Below are positions 51,696 through 61,292 of a stretch of DNA of 64,000 nucleotides, one piece after another (within the stretch, counting starts at the first letter, position 1; each line of letters begins with the position of its first letter). Source of the stretch: Acidicapsa ligni (lineage in GTDB: Bacteria > Acidobacteriota > Terriglobia > Terriglobales > Acidobacteriaceae). The DNA lies in NCBI RefSeq assembly GCF_025685655.1, contig NZ_JAGSYG010000002.1:558001-622000 (forward strand), read 5' to 3'. Position numbers and translations under genes: made by a program. The notes below the pieces were generated by a model. The model did not search any database. It had not been told where the DNA came from and saw only the letters and a program-made list of their open reading frames with translations.

Positions 51696-53765
51696 ATGGC
51701 AACGATTGCCATGGTCCCCGTCGCCAGTTGGCCGCAGAGAATCTGGATGGATCTGCAACCCACACCGGGGCGATTGAGTGCTTCGCTGCGCATTGTTTTA
51801 GCGTCTATCATCACGCTGATTGTGTTGCACGTCTTCCAGGTTCCATTCGCATCGATCGCTCTTTATTTTGTCTTCATCGTTGGCCGCGACAGTCCCTCCG
51901 TCTCTCTTCGTTCCGGAGTCATGTCTCTACTAACACTCGTTGCTTCCGTGGCAACAGAGCTTGGCGTTGTCGCTCTCTCTGACAACGATCCAATGGCTCG
52001 CGTCATCTCCGTCGCAGTCGTATCTTTTCTCGCAGGAATGCTTGTAGTCGCAACCACTGTTCCAGTGCTGGCATCCACCTGGGGATTCATCTTCTGCACG
52101 CTGATTGCCTTATGGGAAAGGCACGCTCCTGAAGATACGTTGGTGAAAGGCTCGCTGTGGATTCTCGCAGCCATCGCCATCGCCATCAGCTCTTCCATCG
52201 CAGTTGAATACATCTTCGGTTCTCGTAATCCAGCTCTACTCCTCACCGAAGAGCGGCGCATGCGCTACCGCTCCCTCATCGAGATGTTCACTCTCTATGC
52301 AGAGGGAGCCGAGCCCGCTGTCTTACAAGCCGCCGTAACAAAGGTATCTCGCATCGCCGTTGCCGGTCAGTCCGGTATGCAGCGGCTCTATAACAGCATC
52401 GTCGATCGTAGCCTCGACGCTGGATCTCTGCCCATCGGAGCACGAGTGCGCATCACCATGATTGCGCAGCTTATGGATGTCTCAGCCACGTTCGGTTTTC
52501 AGAATCACACCGCAGATGATCCCGAAATACGACGGCGATGCGCCAGGATTGCCGCAGTCTGCAAGGTGTTGCTTCAAGACGCAACGATGCCTGACGATCA
52601 GGATCTACTCCCTGTCTCTGAACACGCTTTAACACTGCTGGATAGAGTCGAAGAAAATCTGCGCGTAATCTATTCCATGCCGCATGATTTCAGTCCTGAA
52701 CGCGATAAAAATCTCGTCGCACTCCCTTCTAAAAAAGTATCGTTGCTAATTCCCGGAGCACTGAGGCAACGCAGTACATGGATCTTTGGCTTCAAGATCA
52801 GCCTGTGCGCCACACTTTGCTACATCCTCTACTTTGCCCTCGACTGGCCCGGCATTTCAACCTCGGTAACAACCGTGCTGATTACAGGACTCAGCACCAC
52901 AGGCGCCTTCAAACAGAAAGTTATATTTCGTTTCGCCGGTTCACTGATAGGAGGCTTGATACTTGGGCTCGGATGTACCGCGTTTGTTTTTCCCGAGATG
53001 GATTCAATCACCGCATTGACCGTTCTCGTTGCCATACTGGCCTTCGCTTCAGCGTGGATAGCAGGCGGAAGACAGTTCAGTTATGTCGGTCTTCAGATTA
53101 TATTTTCCTTCTATCTCGTAGCCTTTGAAGACTTCCACGCACCTACCCAGTTAGCCCCGGCGCGAGATCGACTGATAGGAATTCTGCTCGCACTAATTGT
53201 CATGTGGTTTGTCTTTGACCAGATGTGGCCAGTGCGAACTGTAACTGCAATGTGCCGGTCTTTTGCATCGATACTTCAGAGCGAAGCCTCGCTTTTCAGA
53301 ACAGAGCTGGCAACTCCGCCGCATGATGAGATGATCCGCCAGACCGATGCATTGCGCGATCATATAGGCAAAACAATGGCTGGCATTCGCAGCATGAATG
53401 AGACCGTCGAATATGAATTTGGCGTCGATCGTCAGCAGCACATCAACGTCGCCCAGCAAATTCTTCGCGCCGCTCTCGTTGCAGTAGCCCTCGTGTGGAA
53501 TGAACTTACTATTCTGCACAGCGAACAGGATGCAGACTTTCTCTCGCAATCAGGCCTGAGAGATTTGCGTAAAAACATTGCTCTGCAATTGGATGCACTC
53601 GCCGCTTCTGTTGTGGGGCAGTCATCCGCGCCCGCCGTGAGCCTTCCCGTTTCTGTTGATGCTGAGATTCTCCAGCATCCTCGCTACGGGGAATACATGC
53701 GGCAAACCCTCGCCCGCTATGAAGAACTACGATCTCTACTAGTCGAATTCCACCCGCCCCGTTAA
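51696..53765 (+). CDS. mdtO: FUSC-family inner-membrane transporter, MdtO-like
   Basis: 689 residues, typical of MdtO/AaeB. Two groups of membrane helices (about 25-165; ASLRIVLASIITLIVLHVF, SVAVVSFLAGMLVVATTVPV; and about 360-500; ALDWPGISTSVTTVLITGLS, SYVGLQIIFSFYLVAFEDF) separated by a helical cytoplasmic domain of about 180 residues, with another long helical part at the C-terminus. The FUSC arrangement exports aromatic acids and similar compounds. Last gene of the channel-ytcA-mdtN-mdtO operon. It converges with the pump 3 channel gene at a gap of 40 bases. Confidence 0.88.
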   Translation: MATIAMVPVASWPQRIWMDLQPTPGRLSASLRIVLASIITLIVLHVFQVPFASIALYFVFIVGRDSPSVSLRSGVMSLLTLVASVATELGVVALSDNDPMARVISVAVVSFLAGMLVVATTVPVLASTWGFIFCTLIALWERHAPEDTLVKGSLWILAAIAIAISSSIAVEYIFGSRNPALLLTEERRMRYRSLIEMFTLYAEGAEPAVLQAAVTKVSRIAVAGQSGMQRLYNSIVDRSLDAGSLPIGARVRITMIAQLMDVSATFGFQNHTADDPEIRRRCARIAAVCKVLLQDATMPDDQDLLPVSEHALTLLDRVEENLRVIYSMPHDFSPERDKNLVALPSKKVSLLIPGALRQRSTWIFGFKISLCATLCYILYFALDWPGISTSVTTVLITGLSTTGAFKQKVIFRFAGSLIGGLILGLGCTAFVFPEMDSITALTVLVAILAFASAWIAGGRQFSYVGLQIIFSFYLVAFEDFHAPTQLAPARDRLIGILLALIVMWFVFDQMWPVRTVTAMCRSFASILQSEASLFRTELATPPHDEMIRQTDALRDHIGKTMAGIRSMNETVEYEFGVDRQQHINVAQQILRAALVAVALVWNELTILHSEQDADFLSQSGLRDLRKNIALQLDALAASVVGQSSAPAVSLPVSVDAEILQHPRYGEYMRQTLARYEELRSLLVEFHPPR

Positions 53766-53805
53766 AACGATTCGCGTCGAACCGGCAGGAACAAATACAA
53801 ATACA

Positions 53806-55236
53806 TCACTGCCACCCGCCGCCAAGCGCAGCGTAGAGTTGCACCAGGGATGCCGCCTCCTGTTGCTGAGCCTGCGCCAGTAGCAACTGCGCATTGTAGA
53901 GATCCGTATCCGTCGTAAGCACTTCAAGATAGCTGGTATTCCCCCCCGCATAACGAAGCCGCGCGAGACGCACCGCATCTGCCGCCGATGTGACCTGCGC
54001 AAATTGTTCTTCGCGGCGCTCTCTAGTCTCCTTATAGCCAACCAGAGAATTCGAAACATCCTTCAATGCATTGAGAATTGTCTTCCGATATTCGAGAACC
54101 ATCTCCTGCTCCTGTGCTTGAGACAGGTGATAGTTGCTGCGTATTCGTCCTCCATCGAAGATAGGCTGTGAAAGCGATCCCGCCGCGTACCAGTATGAGT
54201 TCGCTCCCGCAAAGAGTTGTTGCAGTTGATTGCTCGAAGACCCACCCAGGCTGGTCAACGATATCTGCGGAAAGTATTGCGCTCGCGCCACACCTATCCG
54301 TGCATTCGCCGCAATAAGCTTCGCTTCGGCCTGCTGTACATCAGGGCGTCGCTCCAACAACTGCGACGGCACACCCACTGGAATCTCCTGTGGATGCGGC
54401 TGCTCCGCAATCGGCAAGCCGCGATCGATCTCTCCAGGATTATGGCCAAGCAGAATGCTGATCGTATTTTCTTCAGACGCAATTTGATTTCTCAATGCAG
54501 GTAGATTTGCCTGTGCCGCATGAAGAAGCTCTTCAGCCTGTCGCACATCGGCCATTGAAGAAGCCCCATGTCGCTCAAGAGACTGTGTCAGTTTTAATGA
54601 GTCTTGACGGGCCTTAATCGTACTCTGCGTAATTTCCAGTTGTGCATCCAGGCTTCGCAAATCAAAGTATGCTTGAGCAACATTCTGAACAAGTGTCGTG
54701 CGCGTTGCTCGCTGTCCCCACTCGCTTGCGAGCAGCTCCGCGCGTGCCGACTCAGTCTGACGCCGATACATTCCCCAGAAGTCAAGATTCCACGCAGCCG
54801 ATGCGCTGAAACCTCCACCGTCGAAGAATGAATTTGCAGGAGTTCCATTACTGTTTGTACCCGCAAGCGACGTCGGTATCTGGAGCGCGGAAAAACTTCC
54901 GCCTCCACTGATCGAGGGCAATTGCTGTGAGTGCGCGATGCCAACCTGGGCCTGCGCTTCCAGCACTCGCTGCGCCGCAATACGCAAATCGAGATTGTTG
55001 GTTAGAGCTTCTTGGATGAGATGCTGTAATGCCGCATCCTGAAAGATCGCAGACCACTGCTCATCACTCAGCGACGATGTAGTCGTTGCCGGAGCTGTAG
55101 CAATATCCGGAGCAAGCGCCCCGCGATACGTCTGCGGTACATCGACAGTAGGTCGCGTATAATTGGGGCCCACTTTGCAGCCGACAATCATCGCCACCAC
55201 GGCAAGCTTCACCATAATTGCAAGTATTCGTTTCAT
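53806..55236 (-). CDS. NodT-type outer membrane channel lipoprotein of pump 3
   Basis: 476 residues from ATG 55236 (GAAGG 6 bases upstream), which puts a short signal peptide with lipobox MIVGCKVGPNYTRP in place; an ATG at 55287 overlapping the adaptor stop (ATGA) is also possible. The C-KVGPNY-RP opening is diagnostic of the NodT/OprM group. Helix repeats: LQHLIQEALTNNLDLRIAAQ and LRYAGGNTSYLEVLTTDTDL. Third gene of the pump 3 operon. Confidence 0.9.
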   Translation of the reverse strand: MKRILAIMVKLAVVAMIVGCKVGPNYTRPTVDVPQTYRGALAPDIATAPATTTSSLSDEQWSAIFQDAALQHLIQEALTNNLDLRIAAQRVLEAQAQVGIAHSQQLPSISGGGSFSALQIPTSLAGTNSNGTPANSFFDGGGFSASAAWNLDFWGMYRRQTESARAELLASEWGQRATRTTLVQNVAQAYFDLRSLDAQLEITQSTIKARQDSLKLTQSLERHGASSMADVRQAEELLHAAQANLPALRNQIASEENTISILLGHNPGEIDRGLPIAEQPHPQEIPVGVPSQLLERRPDVQQAEAKLIAANARIGVARAQYFPQISLTSLGGSSSNQLQQLFAGANSYWYAAGSLSQPIFDGGRIRSNYHLSQAQEQEMVLEYRKTILNALKDVSNSLVGYKETRERREEQFAQVTSAADAVRLARLRYAGGNTSYLEVLTTDTDLYNAQLLLAQAQQQEAASLVQLYAALGGGWQ

Positions 55237-55283
55237 CTCAATGCCTTCCGATACTTCAGACCGCTCAATACCCATCTCACTAC

Positions 55284-56537
55284 TCATCGCACTTCGACGA
55301 TTTGGCCTTCGTTAAGCAGATCGCTCGGACTAGCTACGAGAGACTCTGATCCATTCAACCCGTTCAACACTTCGATCTGCGTTCCCATATCCCGCCCCAC
55401 CAACACCGGAACGAAATGGATCTTGTCATTCGCCGTCACCGTGACAACATGCATGCCGGCACGATCGATAACAAGAGAGCTCGTAGGAATGATGAGAGAA
55501 CTATGCGCTTGTGACAGGGTGAACTTGATCTGCGCATACATCCCTGGCAGCAACGATCCGTCGCGATTGTCGAGCTGTACCTCGGTCAACATCGTGCGTG
55601 CCGCGCTATCGAGTGAGCTCGCGCTGCGCACAACAGTTCCCGTGTACTCGCGACCAAGGCGCTCTTTCACTTCAACAGCAGCTTTCTGTCCATCCTGAAT
55701 ATTGACAGCTTCCGATTGCGGTACATCAACCTGAATACGCAACGTGCCGCTCTGTGCAACGCTGAACAGAGGCTTGCCTGCAGCCGCGCTTCCAGTGCTT
55801 ACAAGATCCCCGCGCTCCACGTTTCGTTCTGTAATCACACCCTCAAACGGAGCGACCACACGTTCAAATCCCTGCATCTGTTCGAGTCGTGAAACGTTCG
55901 CGCGATTGGCAGTGACGTTTGCTTCGGCAGCGATGATATTTGCATTCGCAGCACCAACATCGGCGATGCGCGCATTGTCTGCCTGCACCGCTTCGTCAAC
56001 AATCTGCTGTGAGATAGCGTGCTCCTGGCCCAGCGGAATATCGCGCTCCTTGGTCAGGCGCGTGAGTTCCGCATTCGCCTTGGACTGCTCAAGCGAAGCC
56101 TTCGCCTGCTGCAACGAAGCCTGCGATTGCGCAAGCGTCGCACGTGCCTGCAGAAGTTGCTGATCGATCTCAGGCGAAGAGATAACCGCCAGCACCTGCC
56201 CTGACTTCACATGCGTTCCGATATCGACATTGCGCTTTTCTACATAACCGTCCACACGCGCATACACCGTCGCGTTGTAGAGAGCCTGTATATTGCCCGG
56301 CAACAAAAGCTCAGACGTAGGCTCACCCCTCTTCGCATGAGTTAACGAAACGACTGGATGCGTTATAGCGGACTCATTGACCGCAGCCAACGCTTCACGC
56401 TGCCGCGCCAGCCGCGGAAATATTCCGATAGCCAGAAGAGCGATTAACAATGCTATAGCGCCAACGATCCTCACCTTCGTTCCAGAGGAGGCATCTTTGC
56501 TTTGGCTGGTGGGTTGAATATCAAGTTGCTGCGTCAT
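55284..56537 (-). CDS. RND pump 3 periplasmic adaptor
   Basis: 417 residues. N-terminal anchor VGAIALLIALLAIGIF. Lipoyl halves NATVYARVDGYVEKRNVDIG and FERVVAPFEGVITERNVERG enclose an Ala/Gln-rich hairpin (about 115-205). Beta-barrel with LRIQVDVPQSEAVNIQDGQ. No lipobox Cys, so it is probably anchored by the helix. ATG overlaps the pump gene's stop by ATGA. Links pump and NodT channel. Confidence 0.9.
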   Translation of the reverse strand: MTQQLDIQPTSQSKDASSGTKVRIVGAIALLIALLAIGIFPRLARQREALAAVNESAITHPVVSLTHAKRGEPTSELLLPGNIQALYNATVYARVDGYVEKRNVDIGTHVKSGQVLAVISSPEIDQQLLQARATLAQSQASLQQAKASLEQSKANAELTRLTKERDIPLGQEHAISQQIVDEAVQADNARIADVGAANANIIAAEANVTANRANVSRLEQMQGFERVVAPFEGVITERNVERGDLVSTGSAAAGKPLFSVAQSGTLRIQVDVPQSEAVNIQDGQKAAVEVKERLGREYTGTVVRSASSLDSAARTMLTEVQLDNRDGSLLPGMYAQIKFTLSQAHSSLIIPTSSLVIDRAGMHVVTVTANDKIHFVPVLVGRDMGTQIEVLNGLNGSESLVASPSDLLNEGQIVEVR

Positions 56538-59500
56538 ACGGCCTCCTGTGGTGTGTTGGGATTTCTTCCGTGAATCAAAGTGAACATGAGAGGAACAAAG
56601 AAGAGTGTTGCAAATGTCGCAACGCCGAGCCCGCCGATTACAGCTCGTGCCAGCGGTGCATTCTGTTCGCCACCCTCGCCCACTCCAAGCGCCATCGGCA
56701 ACATGCCGATGATCATGGCAAACGCAGTCATGATGATCGGCCGCAAGCGTGTGAAGCCAGCCGTTACCGCTGCTTCAAGAGGAGCGACGCCTCGGGCGCG
56801 AAGTTCATTCGCAAACGTAACCAGAAGAATCGAGTTTGCCGTAGCCACGCCGATGGACATGATAGCGCCCATCAGGCTCGGTACATTGAACGTAGTCTGC
56901 GTTAAAAAGAGCGCCCAGACAATACCGCAGAATGCTCCAGGTAGTGCGCAGATAATGATGAACGGGTCGAGCCAGCTCTGATAGTTCACCACCATGAGCA
57001 GGTAGACCAGCAGCGCCGCAAAGGTAAGTCCAATGCCCAGCCGATTGAAGGCCTCATTCATACTTTCCACCTGTCCACGCACAACAATCTTTGTGCCTGG
57101 AGGAAGATTCTTGCTCTCTTCTTTAACGATGCGATTGATCTTCGATGCAACCGATCCTAGGTCGCTGTCCTGCGTGTTGGCAAAGATGTCGAAGACAGGC
57201 GCACCGTTATGATGGTTGATCACTACAGGCTGAATAGCCGGAGCCAACGTCGCCATATTGCCCAGCAACTCAGTACGATTGTCGACCGTGTGAAGTGGAA
57301 TCGGCGTATTCTGCAATGCGTTGATTGAGTTAATGCGATACTGCGGAGTCTGCGCTGCAACCTGGTACGTAATGCCCATCTTCGGATCGAGCCAGAAGTT
57401 AGGCTGAACAGCAGCCGAAGAGCTGAGTGAAATATAGATGCTGTTCGCCACATCCTGTTGCGTTAAACCAAACTGAGCAGCGCGCACGCGGTCGATATCC
57501 AGATGAAGATCAGGAGCATTCACCACCTGGTGCATATGCACATCAACAGTGCCCGGAACAGTAGCCAGGCGTTCACGAAGGCGGCGTGCTATCTCATAGT
57601 TCGCCGGATCATAACCCTGTACCTGAACGTCGATTGGGGAAGGCAATCCGAAGTTCAGAATCTGCGTCACGATATCTGCAGGCTGAAAGAAGAAAGTGAG
57701 ATCGGGAAACTGCCTCTGCAACTGCGAACGCAACTCCTTCACATATTTTTCCGTAGGCCCATGATGCTTCTCGTTGAGCGCAATCAGAATCTCCCCATCC
57801 GCACTGCTGATCGTTGCTCCATCTCCGAATGCATAGTTGAACGTTTCGAGACTGAGACCGATGTTGTCGATCATCAGTTCCGTTTCATCCGCAGGAATAG
57901 TCTTGCGGATCTGCTCCTCAACCTGGCTGAAGATAGCCTTCGTTGACTCAATACGCGTACCGGGCTGCGCTCTTACATGCAATCGAATTTGTCCCGCATC
58001 CACAGCCGGAAAAAAGTCGCGGCCCACGAAAGGCAAGAGCAGAAATGCAGTCGACATAATCGCAATGGATGTAATGAGTGCAACCCGGCGATGATGCAGT
58101 ACTGTCTTCAGGGCATGCGTGTAGCGGCCCTGCACCCAAAGATAGCCTTGATTAAAGCGATCATTGATACGACCGAAGATAGAGAGTGGCTTCGATCCGT
58201 TCACGACATCTTCCGCATGCCCCTCGAATGAATGCTCTGCGCCAAGAAAGAAGTTGACCAGTACCGGCACAAGCGTTCTCGAAAGCACGTAAGATGCAAG
58301 CATCGCAAACACAACCGCAAGCGCCATCGGAGTAAAGAGATACTTCGCTGGACCAGTGAGAAAAACGACAGACACAAAGACGATGCAGATCGTTAGAGTG
58401 GACACGAGTGTCGGCGTTGCAATCTCTGAAGCTCCGATCAGAACCGCTTCTCGCAACGGCTGCTTTCCCATGTGCCGATGAATATTCTCAATCGTTACCG
58501 TTGCATCATCGACCAGGATGCCGATAGCCAGCGCGAGACCGCCGAGCGTCATCGTGTTCATCGTTTCGCCCATCGCACTCAGTACGATAATCGAACTAAG
58601 AATCGATAGTGGAATTGAAATCGCAATAATCAGCGTGCTGCGCCAACTTCCGAGAAACAGCAGAATCATTAGCGCAGTAAGACATGCAGCGATTACGCCT
58701 TCACGCAATACCCCTGCAATCGACGCTTTCACGAATATCGATTGATCAAAGAGTTCCTTGATCTTCAGTCCCTTAGGTGCAGCGGCTCGCGATGTTGGCA
58801 GGACGTCATTCTTGATCTGGTTGACAATATCCAGCGTCGACACCGATCCGGTCTTCATAATGGCCAGCAAAACCGCGGGTTTTCCATTCGCGCGCGCTGA
58901 GTTCTGTTGCACCGCCCAGCCATCTCTCACATGCGCAACATCACGCATATACACCAGTCGCCCATTGACCGTTTTGATCGGAACATCGTTCAACGACAAT
59001 GCATCTACGGGACTGGAGTTAGTGCTAACCGTATATTCTCGATCGCCGATCTTTTCCGTTCCAGATGGAAGCGTTACGTTCTGCGCGTTGATAGCAGCAG
59101 TAACATCGATAGGAGTAATACCTTTCGCGAGCAGAGCATTCTGATCCAGATCAACCATGATCTGCCGTGCCACGCCGCCATAAGGAGCGGGCAACAGCGT
59201 GCCCGGTACAGTCGACAGTTGCTGGCGTACGCGGAATAATCCATAGTCATATAACTCGGATTCCGATAGCGTATCGCTGGATAAAGCAAGCTGAATAATC
59301 GGCACAGTGGATGCGCTAAAACGCAGGATCCACGGCGGATTTACACCCGGTGGCATACGAAAGCGAATCGAGTTTACGGCTGCGCCAATCTGTGACATAG
59401 CCGCATCAATACGTACCTGCGGCTGAAACGAAATCTTGATCACACTGGCGCCGTCAACCGTTTGCGAATCAATGGCTTTTACGTCGTTCACGACCGCCAT

Positions 59501-59710
59501 TACAAATTCGCTGAAGGTAGTTACGCGCTGCTCCATTTCCTTCGCCGGAAGACCGGAATACGACCAGATCACAGTAACAACCGGGATATCGATGTTAGGG
59601 AAGATATCGGTCGGGGTTGTAGCTATCGAAGTAAACCCCAGTACCAGGATCAATATCGAAGCTACAATGAACGTATAAGGTTTGTTTAGCGCGAGTCTGA
59701 CAATCCACAT
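56534..59710 (-). CDS. RND efflux pump inner-membrane subunit (pump 3, HAE1-like)
   Basis: 1058 residues; ATG at 59710 with GGAG about 8 bases upstream. Opens MWIVRLALNKPYTFIVA, nearly the same as pump 1, with which it shares the architecture and likely a recent common origin. TM4 GILVDDATVTIENI (Asp401/Asp402) is intact. TM10 is GVATANSILLVTF, Ala where AcrB has Lys. TM11 RLRPIIMTAFAM. Periplasmic PPGVNPPWILRFSASTVPII. First gene of an operon with adaptor and NodT channel; divergent from an ArsR-type regulator. Substrate unknown. Confidence 0.92.
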   Translation of the reverse strand: MWIVRLALNKPYTFIVASILILVLGFTSIATTPTDIFPNIDIPVVTVIWSYSGLPAKEMEQRVTTFSEFVMAVVNDVKAIDSQTVDGASVIKISFQPQVRIDAAMSQIGAAVNSIRFRMPPGVNPPWILRFSASTVPIIQLALSSDTLSESELYDYGLFRVRQQLSTVPGTLLPAPYGGVARQIMVDLDQNALLAKGITPIDVTAAINAQNVTLPSGTEKIGDREYTVSTNSSPVDALSLNDVPIKTVNGRLVYMRDVAHVRDGWAVQQNSARANGKPAVLLAIMKTGSVSTLDIVNQIKNDVLPTSRAAAPKGLKIKELFDQSIFVKASIAGVLREGVIAACLTALMILLFLGSWRSTLIIAISIPLSILSSIIVLSAMGETMNTMTLGGLALAIGILVDDATVTIENIHRHMGKQPLREAVLIGASEIATPTLVSTLTICIVFVSVVFLTGPAKYLFTPMALAVVFAMLASYVLSRTLVPVLVNFFLGAEHSFEGHAEDVVNGSKPLSIFGRINDRFNQGYLWVQGRYTHALKTVLHHRRVALITSIAIMSTAFLLLPFVGRDFFPAVDAGQIRLHVRAQPGTRIESTKAIFSQVEEQIRKTIPADETELMIDNIGLSLETFNYAFGDGATISSADGEILIALNEKHHGPTEKYVKELRSQLQRQFPDLTFFFQPADIVTQILNFGLPSPIDVQVQGYDPANYEIARRLRERLATVPGTVDVHMHQVVNAPDLHLDIDRVRAAQFGLTQQDVANSIYISLSSSAAVQPNFWLDPKMGITYQVAAQTPQYRINSINALQNTPIPLHTVDNRTELLGNMATLAPAIQPVVINHHNGAPVFDIFANTQDSDLGSVASKINRIVKEESKNLPPGTKIVVRGQVESMNEAFNRLGIGLTFAALLVYLLMVVNYQSWLDPFIIICALPGAFCGIVWALFLTQTTFNVPSLMGAIMSIGVATANSILLVTFANELRARGVAPLEAAVTAGFTRLRPIIMTAFAMIIGMLPMALGVGEGGEQNAPLARAVIGGLGVATFATLFFVPLMFTLIHGRNPNTPQEAV

Positions 59711-59779
59711 CTTGATCTCTCCATAGGCAAGGCATTTCCTTGCGTGGCGAGTATTTAGATGATCATCGAATAAGTAGGA

Positions 59780-59793
59780 TTCAGATTTCTGAA
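59780..59793. promoter_or_regulatory. Palindrome between pump 3 and its likely regulator
   Basis: TTCAGA, TT, TCTGAA: 6-base arms with a 2-base spacer, in the 142 bases between the divergent RND and ArsR-type genes. Size and place suit an ArsR-family dimer site. Confidence 0.45.
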
Positions 59794-59852
59794 AACTGCT
59801 CCTAAATCGAATCTGTCGCGTCTATTCTTAGTGGATATAAGTGAGTCGAAAA

Positions 59853-60143
59853 ATGGGAAAGATTACAGAAAACGAAGCAGCACAAATTGGCAAGGCTCTG
59901 GGAGACCCCAACCGCCTTGCAATTTATTCGCAGATTGCGCACCACGATGAACTGTTCTGTGGCGAGATGCATGCCAAGCAGCGCATCACCTTACCGACAC
60001 TCTCGCACCATCTCAAAGTACTGACAGACCTGGGACTGATTACTCATCGCAAAGAGGGCCTCAACGTTTACTATCGCGTCGTTCCAGAGCGGTTCAATGA
60101 GTACGTAAAGTTTTTGACACGTATAGGAACAAGATCAAGCTGA
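59853..60143 (+). CDS. ArsR-type winged-helix transcription regulator
   Basis: 96 residues from ATG 59853 (a GTG 4 codons earlier is possible). Helix-turn-helix region is LPTLSHHLKVLTDLGLITHR, followed by the beta-wing HRKEGLNVYYRV. The ArsR metal motif ELCVCD is replaced by ELFCGEM, with a single Cys, so metal sensing of the classical kind is unlikely; it may sense a small organic ligand or redox state. Divergent from the pump 3 operon, which it probably represses. Confidence 0.87.
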   Translation: MGKITENEAAQIGKALGDPNRLAIYSQIAHHDELFCGEMHAKQRITLPTLSHHLKVLTDLGLITHRKEGLNVYYRVVPERFNEYVKFLTRIGTRSS

Positions 60144-60144
60144 G

Positions 60145-60184
60145 TATAGGCCGCATCTCCGATGCTGAGAATGCATCGCCTATA
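60145..60184. terminator. Possible hairpin between converging genes
   Basis: TATAGGC (60145-60151) and GCCTATA (60178-60184) form an outer stem, with an inner GCATC/GATGC pair at 60153-60165. It spans the 36 bases between the ArsR-type gene and the end of the exporter gene. No T-tract. Confidence 0.3.
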
Positions 60185-61265
60185 AAGTCCAGATGCGATT
60201 GGTGCCAATAACAAGGCCTAGCGTCAGTACCGCAATCAGTACCTCACCCAGAACTCCGACTGCGAATGGTTTGAATCCCTGCCGGGAAAGTTCGCGAAAA
60301 TTCGTCTTCAATCCCACTCCTGCAAATGTCAGCAGAAAAGCCCATCGCGATAAATTGGCAAGACTCTTTATCTGTCCTGCATCAAACACACCCATCGAAA
60401 CCACCAGGGATATCAGTAGAAATCCCAGCACAAATTTGGGAAACTTCTGCCATAGAAACGCCGCCTTGTTGCCGACCGATCCCGCTTGTCCCTTGCGCGC
60501 CCAGTAAATTGCATAACCCAACACGACAAAGCCGATCAGTGCATTTCTGCATGTCTTTGTAAGGATCGCGACCTTGCCCGCACTATCGGAAAACAAAGCG
60601 CCAGCGGCCGTGGCTTCTGCCGTATTGTCTACTGCCAGGCCTGTCCAAATTCCATACGCATGATCGCTGAGGTGAAGCGCGCTACCCACGAGTGGAAAAG
60701 CCACGAGCGAAATAGCTCCCAAAGCAAGAATGGCTGCAATCGCAAACGAGGAATCCTCATCGTCTGCGTCGATCGCACCTTTGGCTGCAATGATGGCTGA
60801 CACACCACACACCGCTGACCCAATCGCCAGCAGGTGGATCAGCTTCGGCCTCAGTCCAAAAGCCTTGCCCAGCGCAGTCATCAACAACAGCGCCCCACCA
60901 ATCTCAACGAACACTAGTAACAGGCTGATGCCTCCCAGCTTGCGAATATCCGCAACCAGAAATCGCGAGCCGAGCAACACGATCCCCGCCTTCAACCAGA
61001 ACTCGTAAGTATCAACGCCCGCGCTGAAAATAGCAGGCAGCTTCACCAGGTTGCCAATCAGCAGTCCAATGACAATTGCCCACAACACATACTCAATATT
61101 GGGGAAAACAATGTGATGCGTCTTCGTGTATCCATTGATCGATTGCTCAATCAACTTGGCCGCGTAGCCAATCACAGCTAGCAGCAGAATGCCGGGGATC
61201 AGTCCAATCGCACGGACCAGTGGACCCTGTGTTTTACTTTCTATCGTTGCAGCGTTCGTCTTCAT
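60180..61265 (-). CDS. Putative sulfate-exporter family membrane protein (YeiH/UPF0324, PF03601-like)
   Basis: 361 residues from ATG 61265 (GAGAGAATCCA upstream). About ten hydrophobic spans. Typical parts: IVIGLLIGNLVKLP, ETWLKAGIVLLG-like (YEFWLKAGIVLLGSRF), LAIGSAVCGVSAIIAAKGAI, GLAVDNTAEATAAGALFS and TFAGVGLKTNFRELSRQG. The family is annotated as sulfate exporter; evidence for the transported species is limited, and the E. coli member is linked to sulfite stress. Preceded at 27 bases by a 46-residue membrane miniprotein and, further up, by a Cys-codon leader and terminator, which suggests control by cysteine supply. Confidence 0.88.
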   Translation of the reverse strand: MKTNAATIESKTQGPLVRAIGLIPGILLLAVIGYAAKLIEQSINGYTKTHHIVFPNIEYVLWAIVIGLLIGNLVKLPAIFSAGVDTYEFWLKAGIVLLGSRFLVADIRKLGGISLLLVFVEIGGALLLMTALGKAFGLRPKLIHLLAIGSAVCGVSAIIAAKGAIDADDEDSSFAIAAILALGAISLVAFPLVGSALHLSDHAYGIWTGLAVDNTAEATAAGALFSDSAGKVAILTKTCRNALIGFVVLGYAIYWARKGQAGSVGNKAAFLWQKFPKFVLGFLLISLVVSMGVFDAGQIKSLANLSRWAFLLTFAGVGLKTNFRELSRQGFKPFAVGVLGEVLIAVLTLGLVIGTNRIWTL

Positions 61266-61292
61266 TGGATTCTCTCGTTTACACAAACTGTC

